The translations under genes were made by a program, and so were the position numbers. A stretch of 64,000 nucleotides of DNA from contig CAWBYA010000007.1 in NCBI GenBank assembly GCA_963792895.1, forward strand, positions 1,054,001 through 1,118,000. Direction: 5' to 3'. The DNA is from UBA6912 sp963792895. GTDB lineage: Bacteria; Actinomycetota; Acidimicrobiia; Spongiisociales; UBA5794. Numbering within the stretch: position 1 is the stretch's first letter; every line of letters starts with the position of its first letter. Below, in pieces: positions 34,229 through 42,488 of this stretch. The notes below the pieces were generated by a model. It saw only the letters and a program-made list of their open reading frames with translations, was not told the origin of the DNA and did not search any database.

Positions 34229-35695
34229 TCAGCTGCGCCTCAACTCGCGCAACAAGGCGTCTACGGAAACCGATGCAAAGCTCGTCAACGTGTCGGAGGC
34301 GCCGTAGGCGATGACGAGACGGTCGGCGTGGATGAGCGACCCGCACGAGTACACGACGTTTGGCACGTAGCCGTCACGCTCTTCCTCGGTGGGAACGAGC
34401 AGTGGTTCGCGGAGGTGTCCGATCACCTGCCGCGGGTCGTCCAGGTCGAGCAGGATGGCGCCGAGCGCATACTGCCGCATGGGACCGACGCCGTGCGTCA
34501 CGACGAGCCAACCCGCCTCGGTTTCCATAGGGGAGCCCGCATTACCGATCTGCATCAGCTCCCACGGCCTGATCGGAAGCTGGATCAAGTCTGCTTCGTG
34601 CCAGAACCGCACGTTGTCGGACACCATGAGGTAGTTGCTCTCCCCGTCGGACCTCGCCAGAGCCGCGAACTTGCCGTCGATGAGGCGGGGGAAGATGGCG
34701 ATGCCCTTGTTGCTCGCCGCCGGACCGTTGAGCGTCGCGATCCGGAAGGCCCGGAAGTCGGTGGTCTCGATGAGCTGAGGGAGGATGTTGAAGCCGTCGA
34801 ACGCCGTGTAGGTGGCGTAATAGCATGCCCTCCCATCCGCACCGGTGAACCGCACGAGACGTGCGTCCTCCATCCCCCGGCTCTCCGTTGGCCCGTTGGG
34901 AAACAACACCCGTGACGACACCTCGGATCCCCGTGGGAACGTGAGCTCGTAGTTCGAAGACGCCAACCAGTGCATGACCTGCTTCACGTGGTGGGCGACA
35001 CTGGTCGAGACTCCCTCTCGCTCGATAGCGGCGAGCGCCTCCTCGAGATCCGCCATCGTGAACCAGTCCTCGAGCCGGCCGAGGACATGGTTGACCATCT
35101 CGTCGCGTGCGCCGATCTCGTCGAGCTTTGCCGAGAAGAGCCTCTTCTCGAACGTAGGCGAGCGACGCTGCCCCGTCATCGCAATGCCGATGTCGTCGAG
35201 ATACACATCGCCGGTTGGCCCGACGGTACCGGTTCGGAACTCGATCGAGGAGAGGTGGCCTTCACCGACAGCGCGAAGGCTGATGACCACACGAAGAGAT
35301 CCGTCGGACAGCCCACTCTGGTCGGGTGCCGGAACGATCGAGGGATTGGTCAGGGCAGCGCCCTCGATGGAGTATTCGTGCATGAAGTAGGCGCCAACGA
35401 GAGTTCGCTGGTCGTCAGAGAGTTCGGCCGCATGGGGGATCAGATGCGCCACGGCGAGGAAACCCCGCATGAACACGTCGCTCAGATCGGCGTGGCGCCC
35501 TCCGAACCGCATCCGGACCTCGCGGAGCGCGTCCTCGGTCTCGTCGGGGGGGAGTGCCAGAACACGTTCGATCACCCTCGCGGGGCGGCTTTCCCCTGCT
35601 ACCGGGTCGGTATCGGACGGCAGGTACGGCTTGGTGATGAGCCGAGTCGGATCGGCCGTCATTCGTACGGGCGAGCGGGTGATGGGAACGGGCAT
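34229..35695 (-). CDS. GH130-family glycoside phosphorylase
   Basis: A 488-residue five-bladed beta-propeller enzyme. The catalytic region is SRGMEDARLVRF, where the Asp of the GxEDxR motif is the proton donor in GH130. Supporting motifs are ALTNPSIVP, SNKGIAIFPRLIDGKFAALAR and PYVPNVVYSCG-like sequence near the C-terminus. GH130 members phosphorolyse beta-mannosides (beta-1,4 or beta-1,2), which suggests manno-oligosaccharide turnover. The N-terminal 130 residues are extra to short GH130 enzymes. The start overlaps the stop of the gene upstream (ATGA), so it is the last gene of a three-gene operon. Confidence 0.88.
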   Translation of the reverse strand: MPVPITRSPVRMTADPTRLITKPYLPSDTDPVAGESRPARVIERVLALPPDETEDALREVRMRFGGRHADLSDVFMRGFLAVAHLIPHAAELSDDQRTLVGAYFMHEYSIEGAALTNPSIVPAPDQSGLSDGSLRVVISLRAVGEGHLSSIEFRTGTVGPTGDVYLDDIGIAMTGQRRSPTFEKRLFSAKLDEIGARDEMVNHVLGRLEDWFTMADLEEALAAIEREGVSTSVAHHVKQVMHWLASSNYELTFPRGSEVSSRVLFPNGPTESRGMEDARLVRFTGADGRACYYATYTAFDGFNILPQLIETTDFRAFRIATLNGPAASNKGIAIFPRLIDGKFAALARSDGESNYLMVSDNVRFWHEADLIQLPIRPWELMQIGNAGSPMETEAGWLVVTHGVGPMRQYALGAILLDLDDPRQVIGHLREPLLVPTEEERDGYVPNVVYSCGSLIHADRLVIAYGASDTLTSFASVSVDALLRELRRS

Positions 35696-36780
35696 CAGAC
35701 GTCGGTGGCTTCGAGCCCGCCTGATGTGCACGCGGCGGCGATCTGAAGGGCGCCGATGCCCGACAAAGTCGACTCGGCGCCCCGGTTGGTGTTGACGGAA
35801 TGTTCCGTCAGACCGTCGCACGTACCCCCTGTGGTGGGGTCGTAGAGGGCGAGCCCGTTGTCGTTACGCCCCATGAGCCACTGGGAGGCGCTGATTGCCC
35901 GCAGCCTCCACACGTCGTTGCCTGTGACCGACCATGCGCGGAAGCATGCATCGGCCATCGCCCACGCCTCGATCGGCTGCTGGTCGAACTGAGGGCGGGG
36001 CTCACCGGGTTCCCACCCGACAGTCGGGGTGAAGCTGTAGTGGTCGCCGTTGGTCTCGGCCCCGACCAGCCAGTCGAGGAGGCGCGTGCCGAGGGAGATC
36101 TGCCGGCGCCGGCCGAGCAGTGCGCCGCCGGCGATGAGCGCTTCGGGCAAACGTGCGTTGTCATAGGTGAGCCGGTTCTCGGGCCATGGGATTCTCCCGA
36201 GTGCGGCATCGGAGATCATCGTGATCGTCTTTTCGAGGAGCTCGAGTGCGACACCGTTGTCAGGATCGCCCACGAGGATCTCGGCGGCGCCGAGCGCCGC
36301 GTACGCGTTGGCTCTCAAGTGGGGCGAGGAGAACGTATCGCACGCTGCAAACGCTTCGAGGGCGGCCTCACGCGCCTCTTCGGACGATGCGGACCGTGCG
36401 GTCGCCCCAAGCCCCCAGAGCGCCCGGCCCTGGCTGTCGTCGCTGCCGACGTCGTCGATCCACGCACCTTCTGCACTTCGCCGATTGTGGAACCGGCCCG
36501 TCGTCGTCTGGGCATCGAGCAGGAAGCGGAGATAGGTGCTCGCGAGATCGTCGAGCCCGTCCGATGTTTCTGCGTGTCGGGATACGACGACGAGCGCGCG
36601 TGCGTTGTCATCGGTGCAGAAGCCGTGCTCGGGGCGGTGTGTCGACCCGAGCGCATGTTCCCAGAGGCCAATGTCGTTGGTCAGAGCGCGGAGGTGGGCG
36701 AACACGGCAGGAGGCGTGGGCGTCAGCCGTCCGGAGCTCGACGGATGATTCGTGGTGGCCGTAGGGTCATCCCGCAGCAC
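35695..36780 (-). CDS. (alpha/alpha)6-barrel glycan-active protein, unknown
   Basis: A 361-residue soluble helical protein. Conserved acidic and aromatic residues cluster in HGFCTDDNARALVVV, WIDDVGSDDSQGRALWGLG, LTYDNARLPEALIAGG and EPRPQFDQQPIEAWAMADA, evenly spaced along the chain as in six-hairpin glycosidases or epimerases. It is often found between GT4 and GH130 genes, as here, but I know of no established activity. The GTG start gives a 14-base overlap with the GT4 stop. Confidence 0.7.
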   Translation of the reverse strand: MLRDDPTATTNHPSSSGRLTPTPPAVFAHLRALTNDIGLWEHALGSTHRPEHGFCTDDNARALVVVSRHAETSDGLDDLASTYLRFLLDAQTTTGRFHNRRSAEGAWIDDVGSDDSQGRALWGLGATARSASSEEAREAALEAFAACDTFSSPHLRANAYAALGAAEILVGDPDNGVALELLEKTITMISDAALGRIPWPENRLTYDNARLPEALIAGGALLGRRRQISLGTRLLDWLVGAETNGDHYSFTPTVGWEPGEPRPQFDQQPIEAWAMADACFRAWSVTGNDVWRLRAISASQWLMGRNDNGLALYDPTTGGTCDGLTEHSVNTNRGAESTLSGIGALQIAAACTSGGLEATDV

Positions 36781-37945
36781 GTTGGACCTCTCGGACGGCC
36801 GACGATGAGTTGACCCGACGGGAGGCGACGAGCCGGGACAACGTGGAGTCGAAACGAGCTGCAATCGTCGGCCACGCCCATCCGTCGGCGAGCCGTCTGG
36901 CGTGCCGGGCCATGACTGCTGCTGTTACCCGGTCGGTCAGGAGACGCCGGATCTCTGTGCTGATGGCCGCGGTGTCGCCGTGAGGAACGGTGACACCTGC
37001 CCCCGCCGAGAGCAACTCGATTGCATGCGGGAACTGTGTGGCGACAACCGGCTTCGACGCCGCAATCGCCTCGACGAGCACTCCGGACGTCACCTGCTCG
37101 ACGGACTCGTAGGGAAGGAGCACGAGGTCTGCGCTGCGCGCCAGTCGGGCAAGGCTCGTGCGGTCGAGGTACTGGTCGTCGAACTCGACGATGTCGCTCA
37201 AACCAAGCCGGTCGACGAGCGCCATGAGGCCCTCCCTGTACGACTCGCCCGCAGCTTCGCGAACGTGGGGATGGGTGGCACCCGCGATGAGGTACCGCGG
37301 TCTTGGCACGAGATCGGTGAGGTTCGCAAAGGCCTCGATTGCAGACTCCAGCCCCTTGCCTGGGCCGATGAGGCCCCAGGTGAGGATGAGGGGGCGATCG
37401 CCGGCAACCAGCGACGGTCCGGTGAACAGTGCATCGGTCCCGTGTGGGATCACTGTGACCCGGTCCGGGTCGATCCCGTAGCGATACTGCAGCCTGTCAG
37501 AAGCCGTGTTGCTCATGACGATCAACGTGCCCGCGCGTTCGGCGAGGTCGCCGACGATCGCGCGCTGGTTGGGGCTCGGGCGGTCGAGCACCGTGTGGAA
37601 GGTCACCGCCACCGGCACCTCGATCCCGTCGATGAGATCGACCACTTCTGCCCCGTCTGATCCACCGAAGATCCCGAACTCGTGCTGGATCGAAACGCAG
37701 TCGTATCGATTGAGGACTCGTATCGCCTGCTCGAGCGATGGCGTGTGGCCGATGCGGTGATGGAAGACCACATCGGCTGAGGCCGGCTCGCGCCAGTTGT
37801 CACCAACGTCGACAACACCGAGACCCGCACGCGAGCGGCGTTCCCGGCCGATCGCTCGCACCAACGATGCGGTGTAGCTGGCCAAACCGCACACGGTGGG
37901 CGGGTAGGTGCTGACGAATCCGACCGATGTGTGTCGCATGTCCAT
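36767..37945 (-). CDS. GT4-family glycosyltransferase
   Basis: A 392-residue GT-B protein. It starts VGFVSTYPPTVCGLASYTASL (the glycine-rich acceptor loop) and has IQHEFGIFGG, FHTVL, a donor site LTWGLIGPGKGLESAIEAFA and the C-terminal LPYESVEQVTSGVLVEAIA. The ATG at 37945 is preceded by GGAGG at 5-base spacing; two alternative ATGs nearby have none. First gene of the operon GT4, helical barrel, GH130. Together with the convergent GT4 gene, this suggests synthesis and phosphorolytic recycling of a small glycan. Confidence 0.88.
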   Translation of the reverse strand: MDMRHTSVGFVSTYPPTVCGLASYTASLVRAIGRERRSRAGLGVVDVGDNWREPASADVVFHHRIGHTPSLEQAIRVLNRYDCVSIQHEFGIFGGSDGAEVVDLIDGIEVPVAVTFHTVLDRPSPNQRAIVGDLAERAGTLIVMSNTASDRLQYRYGIDPDRVTVIPHGTDALFTGPSLVAGDRPLILTWGLIGPGKGLESAIEAFANLTDLVPRPRYLIAGATHPHVREAAGESYREGLMALVDRLGLSDIVEFDDQYLDRTSLARLARSADLVLLPYESVEQVTSGVLVEAIAASKPVVATQFPHAIELLSAGAGVTVPHGDTAAISTEIRRLLTDRVTAAVMARHARRLADGWAWPTIAARFDSTLSRLVASRRVNSSSAVREVQRAAG

Positions 37946-38122
37946 CGTTTCCTCCATGCATGTGGCCCGCGTGAGGCGAGGGGGTGGGGTGGTCACGGGT
38001 TCAGGCAGAAAGCCGGATGGCAAGTCAGGATTCCACGTGGGGAGTGAATGGCGGATGCACCGCCGGTGAAGCTGATGCTACCCCTGTGCCAATACTACGA
38101 ACCCGGGTTGGCGGCGCCGGCA

Positions 38123-38347
38123 TCAGGCCGCCGAGGTCAGGATCGACGTGACGTCTCCAAGGGCGATGGAGCTCGTCCCGGCACTGTGCCGGAGAAGGAT
38201 GGCGCGGTCGCCATGGGGCGCCTCCATACCGAGGTACTCGCCGCAGGCAATGCCATGGGGCGTGGTGGCCTCGTAGGTGGCGCCGCGGCGCAGTTGATTG
38301 AGGTCGAGCGGTGCATGTGCACGCGCGGAGTGGTTTTGTGCCGTCAT
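38123..38347 (-). CDS. small soluble protein downstream of the RNA helicase
   Basis: A 74-residue protein: LDLNQLRRGATYEATTP, GIACGEYLGMEAPHGDRAILLR and SIALGDVTSILTSAA. The pattern of short beta strands suggests a small barrel, possibly nucleic-acid associated, but I do not recognise a family. The ATG is preceded by AAGGAG. It lies 69 bases downstream of the helicase gene on the same strand, so a shared cold-shock-type transcript is likely. Confidence 0.6.
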   Translation of the reverse strand: MTAQNHSARAHAPLDLNQLRRGATYEATTPHGIACGEYLGMEAPHGDRAILLRHSAGTSSIALGDVTSILTSAA

Positions 38348-38416
38348 TCGGCACTCCTTTCGATGGGCCTCATTGCGGCCCGAGGTCGAGGTGTGGAACT
38401 TTGGGGCGCTGAACGC

Positions 38417-39905
38417 TCAACCGCGATGGCGGCTGGGGCGGGCGACACGGACCGTGAGGTCGCGTCCGTCCATCGTTGCGCCGTTGAGTGCGCCGACCGC
38501 GCTCTTCGCAGCCGGCGCGGGCATCGCGACAAAGCCGAATCCCTTGGAGCGCCCGGTACGGCGGTCGGTGATGATGGTCACGTCGTCGACGTGGCCGTGA
38601 CGGCCGAACAAAGCTCGGATGTCGTCGGCCGTTGCCCCCCACGGGAGGTTCGCGACGTACACGCTCTCGCTGTTCGCTTGCATTGGGCGGACTGCGGTCT
38701 CAGTGCGTGCGGCCGGACGGCTTGCCGCCGGCTCGCGCCGTGATCGCGTGGGTGGGGCGTCGCCGATCTGATGTCCGCCGGCCTCTAGTTGGGCGACACG
38801 CGGTGACTCGATCGGAGCACGCAAGTTGAGATCCTGCTGCATGCGGCGGACGGAACGCTGCTGATCGCCCGTCACCAAGCTGACGACCGTCCCAGTGGCG
38901 CCGGCTCGAGCGGTGCGCCCCGAGCGGTGGAGGTAGTCCTTGTGGTCGGTTGGGGGATCGAAGTGGATCACCGACGCCACAGCGTCGATGTGAATGCCCC
39001 TCGCTGCCACATCGGTTGCGATGAGAGCCTGGGCCCGCCCAGCCGAGAACGCCCGCGAGCGCACGGGTTCGCTGACTCTGCGAGCGCCCACCGTGCATGG
39101 CAACGGCACCGAGGCCGAGGCCCGTGAGCTGTTTGGCGAGTCGGTCTGCGCCGCGCCGCGTCCTGGTGAACACGATCGTGCTGCCCGTGGCGTCGACGAC
39201 GTCGGCCGTGTGTTGCACCCTGTCGCCGTGCTGAACGAGCCAGAAGTGATGCCTGGCATCGATGGTCTCCGGCTCGATCGAACCGGCATCGTGGCGCACC
39301 GGGTCCTGCTGGTAGTCACGGCTCAACACGGCGACGTCCCCGTCGAGCGTGGCCGAGAACAGCAGGGTCTGGCGCTTGCGTGCGGTGCGATCGAGGATGC
39401 GGCGCACCGCAGGCAAGAAGCCCATGTCGGCCATCCGGTCTGCCTCGTCGATGACGACGATGTCGACGGCGCCGAGGTCGACGCAGCGCTGCTCCATGAG
39501 GTCTTCGAGCCGGCCGGGTGTTGCGACGAGCACGTCGATTCCCCTGCGCAGCGCGTTCTTCTGGGGGCCGTAGCCAACGCCGCCGTAGATGGCGAAGACG
39601 TGACGTTTGGCCGCCTTGGCGAGCGGAGCGAGCTCGCGCTTGATCTGCTCGGCGAGCTCACGAGTTGGCGCGAGGACGAGCGCTCGTGGCCGCTGGCGGT
39701 CGGCGCGGCCGACTCTGGCGAGCATGGGAAGGCCGAAGGCGAGGGTCTTGCCCGACCCGGTGGGAGCCTTGCCGCACACGTCTCTGCCCGAGAGGACGTC
39801 GGGTATGGCGGCGGCTTGAACCGGGAACGGTTCGACGATGTCTCGCTCCGCAAGGGTGCGGACGAGGGGGTCGGGAAGCCCGAGTTGGGCGAACGTGGCG
39901 GTCAT
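38417..39905 (-). CDS. DEAD-box RNA helicase with C-terminal RRM, single frameshift
   Basis: The N-terminal frame has the Q motif region FAQLGLPDPLVRTL, Walker A APTGSGKT, PTRELAEQ, TPGRLEDL, DEAD in VIDEADRMADMGF and SAT. It breaks near 39052-39054, where one extra C in a CCC run shifts the frame. The other frame continues FSAGRAQALIATDVAARGIH, HRSGRTARAG and ends with an RRM: RNP2 VYVANL and RNP1 KGFGFVAM. With the base removed the protein is about 495 residues. A terminal RRM on a bacterial DEAD helicase suggests specific structured-RNA targets. All motifs are intact, so an assembly error is plausible. Confidence 0.8.
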
Positions 39906-40359
39906 GATGATGTGAACTCCTGGCCCGGATGGGGCAGAGACGGTTGTGCCGATGTCTCGCTCGACCATTCCGCTGTAATGCAGATGGGATCGAGCATCGG
40001 CCGAAGAGGCGGTCCAACCGGGTGAAACGAAGCCGTTGTAGCCACCGGAGAAGCGACGAAGCGCTGGCCTCCACCCGGTGCGGTAGACGGGACGGTAGCA
40101 GAGTTTCGCGGCTCTGCGCGCCAGTGCCCCCCTCCGTCCCGAGCCAGGCGGCTCGGGACTCCTCCCCGACGGGAGAGGCATTCGGACCTCACGGGCCGCG
40201 TGTGATTGCCGGTGGCGGGGAGACGAGCCGGTGGCGGGCTCGTCTGAGGGCGTGTCAGCGCGCGGATGGGCGGTGCGACGGCTCGCTCCGCTCGCCTCAC
40301 CCCCTTGCATCGCTTCGCTCTGCGATCCCCCCACATGGCGGATGAGCCGAACTGCCGCC
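39906..40359. other. 454-base leader/intergenic region upstream of the helicase
   Basis: No gene is evident. It contains AGGAG 11 bases before the helicase ATG and two hairpins (40098-40117 and 40136-40159), described separately. The part from 40260 to 40340 is CG-rich and repetitive (GCTCGCTCCGCTCGCC). Confidence 0.4.
40098..40159. promoter_or_regulatory. two hairpins in the helicase leader
   Basis: GCAGAG and CTCTGC pair around an 8-base loop at 40098-40117. GTCCCGAGCC and GGCTCGGGAC form a perfect 10-bp stem with an AGGC loop at 40136-40159. They lie about 190-250 bases before the helicase start. Long structured 5' leaders are common on cold-induced RNA helicase genes; the hairpins could also terminate transcription of the por operon coming the same way. 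Confidence 0.4.
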
Positions 40360-41268
40360 TCAGGCCGGGGTGGCCACCTTTGCGGAGCGTTCGTGGCGAT
40401 CGACGAGGGTTTGCCAGCGGTCCTCGACGTCCGCCTTCACCTTGTCGAGCATCTCGGCGTCGGCCAGCAACGGAGCGAAGCGGCCCTGGAGAGACAGATA
40501 GTCCTCGAGCGCAACCTCACGTTCCGGCCAGTGCGTGATCGTGTACTCCCGGCCATCGCGGACCTCGTACAGCGGGAACACCTTGGCCTGCACGGCGCGC
40601 CGCATTGCCAAGATGGCCTCATCTGCGGCCATCTTCCAACCAGGCGGGCATGCGGACAGCAGGTGGAGGAAACGCAAGCCGCCCTTGGTTGCGACAGCCG
40701 TCTGCACCTTGCGCGCGAGATCGGCTGGATAGGCGACGGTCGCCGTGGCCGCATACGGGATGCGGTGGGCGGCCATGATCCCCATGATGTCCTTCTTGGG
40801 CCGCGGCTCGGGTCGCTGATCGGGCGTCGTCGTGGTCCACGTGCCCGCAGGCGTCGCAGACGAGCGCTGGATGCCCGTGTTCATGTACGCCTCGTTGTCG
40901 TAGCAGATGAACACGATGTCCTCGTTGCGCTCGGCTGCGCCGGAGAGCGCCTGCAGCCCGATGTCGAACGTGCCCCCGTCCCCTGCCCAGGCCACCACCG
41001 TCGGGTCCTCGCCCTTGATGGCCTTGGCGGCCTTGACGCCGGTGGCGACCACCGCGGCGGTCTCGAACGCAGTATGCAAGACGGGGATGTCGAGCGCATG
41101 AAGCGGCCACGGACCGTCGATTATCGACCAGCAGCATGCGGGCAGGACGGCGATGGCGTTCTCGCCCAGCTCTTTGAGCACGAGGCGCATCGACAGCGCA
41201 CCGCCGCATCCCTGGCAACCAAGCGTGCCTGGATCCATATGCTCCGCTTCGGGCACTGCCCACCTCAT
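40360..41268 (-). CDS. porB: pyruvate/2-oxoacid:ferredoxin oxidoreductase, beta subunit
   Basis: A 302-residue thiamine-diphosphate-binding subunit. Cluster cysteines start in LGCQGCGGALSMRL. The TPP/Mg site is AWAGDGGTFDIGLQALSGAAER with the downstream acceptor CYDNEAYMNTGIQ. It ends with the substrate-facing YSLQ-type tail. It reacts with the alpha subunit and an oxoacid plus CoA to give acyl-CoA, CO2 and reduced ferredoxin. The specific oxoacid is probably pyruvate but is not proven by sequence. Last of four coupled genes; its start overlaps the porA stop. Confidence 0.9.
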   Translation of the reverse strand: MRWAVPEAEHMDPGTLGCQGCGGALSMRLVLKELGENAIAVLPACCWSIIDGPWPLHALDIPVLHTAFETAAVVATGVKAAKAIKGEDPTVVAWAGDGGTFDIGLQALSGAAERNEDIVFICYDNEAYMNTGIQRSSATPAGTWTTTTPDQRPEPRPKKDIMGIMAAHRIPYAATATVAYPADLARKVQTAVATKGGLRFLHLLSACPPGWKMAADEAILAMRRAVQAKVFPLYEVRDGREYTITHWPEREVALEDYLSLQGRFAPLLADAEMLDKVKADVEDRWQTLVDRHERSAKVATPA

Positions 41269-42488
41269 CGCGCCACCTCCAGCCTGACGGGCGCCGGGAT
41301 ATCGGCGAATGGCCGCATCGGACCGATCGGAAGTCCCTTCACGCCGACATAGAGGGCCAACTCGGGCTCTTCGCGGCGCATGAGGTCTTCGAGCGCTTCG
41401 GCGACCGTCTCGACGCGGACGTCGCGTCCTCCGATGCCCGTCACGTAGCCGTAGACCGGTGGCGCATCCGGCAGACCTGACAGCGCCGACCGGATCTCGG
41501 CGGCGAATATCCCGGAGTGGCCGGGGCTCATGTTGCGATCGAGGACAGCGACCTTGCGTCGCCCGGCGAGGCGGCTTCGGATCTCTGCAAAGGGGAATGG
41601 CCGGAACGCCACCAGGCGCAGCAGGCCGGCCTTGATCCCTCGCGTCCTCGCCTCCTTGACGGCCTGACGCACGTTCGACGTCATCGCACCCGCAGACACG
41701 ACGACATACTCGGCGTCTTCGAGCATGTAGCTCTCCACCGGCGTGTACCGCCGGCCGAGGGCATCGGCGAACTCCTCACCGGCTTCGGCGAGCAGCCGGC
41801 CCGCCCGCTCCATGGCTTCGTACATCTTGTAGCGGAGCTCGAAGTAGTGGTCGCGGTTGACGAGACCACCGTAGGCACGCGGGTCGCCGGGGTCGAGGGC
41901 GTAGAGCGGTTCGAAGGGCGGCAGGTAGGCATCGACGCGATCCTGATCGTGGACGATGAGCGGCTCGGCCGTGTGGGAGAGGATGAAGGCATCCATCCCG
42001 ACCATCCCCGGCAGATACACCTGCTCGGCGACGCGGTACATCCAGATGACGAAGTCTTGCGCCTCTTGGACGCTCTCGGCGAACAGCATCATCCAGCCGA
42101 CGTCGCGCTGGGACAGGATGTCACTCTGGTCGCTCCAGATCGACCAGCCCGGGGCCATGGCACGGCTCACGTTGGTCAGCACGATGGGGAGCCGGGCCCC
42201 GACCGCCCAGTGCAGCATCTCGTGCATCAACGCCAGGCCCTGACCGCTCGTTGCCGTGTAGGCCCTGGCCCCGGCGGCGGCGGCGCCAACGCACGCCGCC
42301 ATAGCCGAATGCTCGGACTCGACGGTGATGAACTTCGCCGGGAGCTGTCCCGACGCCGTCAGTTCGGAGAGCAGCTCCACGATCATCGTCTGCGGCGTGA
42401 TCGGGTAGGCCGAGATCACCTCGACCTTGGACAGCATCGCCCCGTAGGCAGCGGCGTGGTTGCCGGTGAGGAGAAGGCGTTCAGGCAT
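41265..42488 (-). CDS. porA: pyruvate/2-oxoacid:ferredoxin oxidoreductase, alpha subunit
   Basis: A 407-residue alpha subunit. It has VISAYPITPQT near residue 25, VESEHSAMAACVGAAAAGAR, TATSGQGLALMHE, and the GPGWS-like APGWSIWSDQSD site; the C-terminal half carries VAVLDRNMSPGHSGIF. Length and motif order match PorA of four-subunit enzymes. It overlaps the flavoprotein gene by 8 bases upstream and porB by 4 downstream, so the four proteins are made in fixed ratio. Confidence 0.92.
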   Translation of the reverse strand: MPERLLLTGNHAAAYGAMLSKVEVISAYPITPQTMIVELLSELTASGQLPAKFITVESEHSAMAACVGAAAAGARAYTATSGQGLALMHEMLHWAVGARLPIVLTNVSRAMAPGWSIWSDQSDILSQRDVGWMMLFAESVQEAQDFVIWMYRVAEQVYLPGMVGMDAFILSHTAEPLIVHDQDRVDAYLPPFEPLYALDPGDPRAYGGLVNRDHYFELRYKMYEAMERAGRLLAEAGEEFADALGRRYTPVESYMLEDAEYVVVSAGAMTSNVRQAVKEARTRGIKAGLLRLVAFRPFPFAEIRSRLAGRRKVAVLDRNMSPGHSGIFAAEIRSALSGLPDAPPVYGYVTGIGGRDVRVETVAEALEDLMRREEPELALYVGVKGLPIGPMRPFADIPAPVRLEVAR

